Part shown: positions 6,650 through 6,690 of the stretch, piece by piece
Numbering within the stretch: position 1 is the first letter of the stretch
Layout of the letters: each line of letters starts with the position of its first letter
Origin: Desulfurobacteriaceae bacterium
GTDB lineage: Bacteria > Aquificota > Aquificia > Desulfurobacteriales > Desulfurobacteriaceae
Length of the DNA: 6,690 bases
Reading direction: 5' to 3'
Assembly (NCBI GenBank): GCA_027064485.1
Contig: JAMOPR010000273.1
Location: 1 to 6,690, forward strand
Notes under the pieces: model-generated
What the model was told of the DNA's origin: nothing
Database searches by the model: none
The model's input: only the letters and a program-made list of their open reading frames with translations
Made by a program: the position numbers and the translations under genes

Positions 6650-6690
6650 ATGAAGCAATTAAAGAGATTCAAAGGAGCATACCTCCACAT
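6650..6690 (+). CDS. Start of an unidentified divergent gene (3' end cut by window edge)
   Basis: Only 13 codons are visible, reading MKQLKRFKGAYLH, with no stop before the edge. The case for a real gene is the near-perfect Shine-Dalgarno AAGGAGGTG about nine bases before the ATG, and its position divergent from the coo operon. The peptide is basic at its start, which would suit a DNA-binding protein or transposase, but I do not recognise the family. An inverted repeat lies in its leader. Transposase, regulator and unrelated protein all remain possible. Confidence 0.45.
   Translation, partial: MKQLKRFKGAYLH

Noticed and set aside
1..6690. CRISPR array, tRNA, rRNA or riboswitch
   Set aside because: No regularly spaced repeats or recognisable tRNA or rRNA sequences were seen, and the only non-coding stretches are short and fully described.

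Overview
The window carries one compact minus-strand operon for a nickel carbon monoxide dehydrogenase (CODH) coupled to a soluble NuoEFG/HydBC-type diaphorase. In transcription order, from high to low coordinates, it runs: a four-cluster CooF-type ferredoxin (6441-5839), the catalytic CODH CooS (5825-3945), a NuoE-like thioredoxin-fold ferredoxin (3905-3414), a NuoF-like flavin/NAD(P)H subunit with an extra two-cluster ferredoxin tail (3417-1516), a short NuoG/HoxU-like iron-sulfur adaptor with a C-terminal zinc-ribbon-like end (1523-726), and the CODH nickel-insertion ATPase CooC (733 to beyond the left edge). No other complete gene is present.

The genes are very tightly packed. cooF and cooS are 13 bases apart, and cooS and nuoE are 39 bases apart with a terminator-like hairpin between them. 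nuoE and nuoF share ATGA, and the last two junctions each overlap by 8 bases. A near-consensus sigma-70 promoter (TTGAAT, 17 bases, TATAAT) lies just upstream of cooF, so the unit probably starts about 23 bases before the cooF start codon. The remaining right-hand stretch (about 6500-6690) is A+T-rich. It holds an 11-base inverted repeat and the first 13 codons of a divergent plus-strand reading frame with a strong ribosome binding site; I cannot identify that gene.

Inferred biochemistry: CooS oxidises CO (or reduces CO2) at its NiFeS C-cluster, CooF takes the electrons, the short NuoG-like subunit and NuoE/NuoF pass them to flavin and NAD(P), and CooC matures the enzyme. The layout suggests a soluble CO:NAD(P) oxidoreductase. 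Because the NuoF subunit has the HydB-like domain order, a flavin-based bifurcating or confurcating complex that also uses ferredoxin is possible. No acetyl-CoA synthase, energy-converting hydrogenase, formate dehydrogenase or [FeFe]-hydrogenase catalytic gene is visible here.

The organism is bacterial, judging by its Shine-Dalgarno sequences and sigma-70 promoter. It is probably an anaerobic, autotrophic or CO-using bacterium. The Lys/Glu/Ile-rich proteins and moderate A+T content would fit a thermophile, for example a Desulfurobacterium/Thermovibrio-type Aquificota, but that placement is an inference and not shown by any marker gene in the window.
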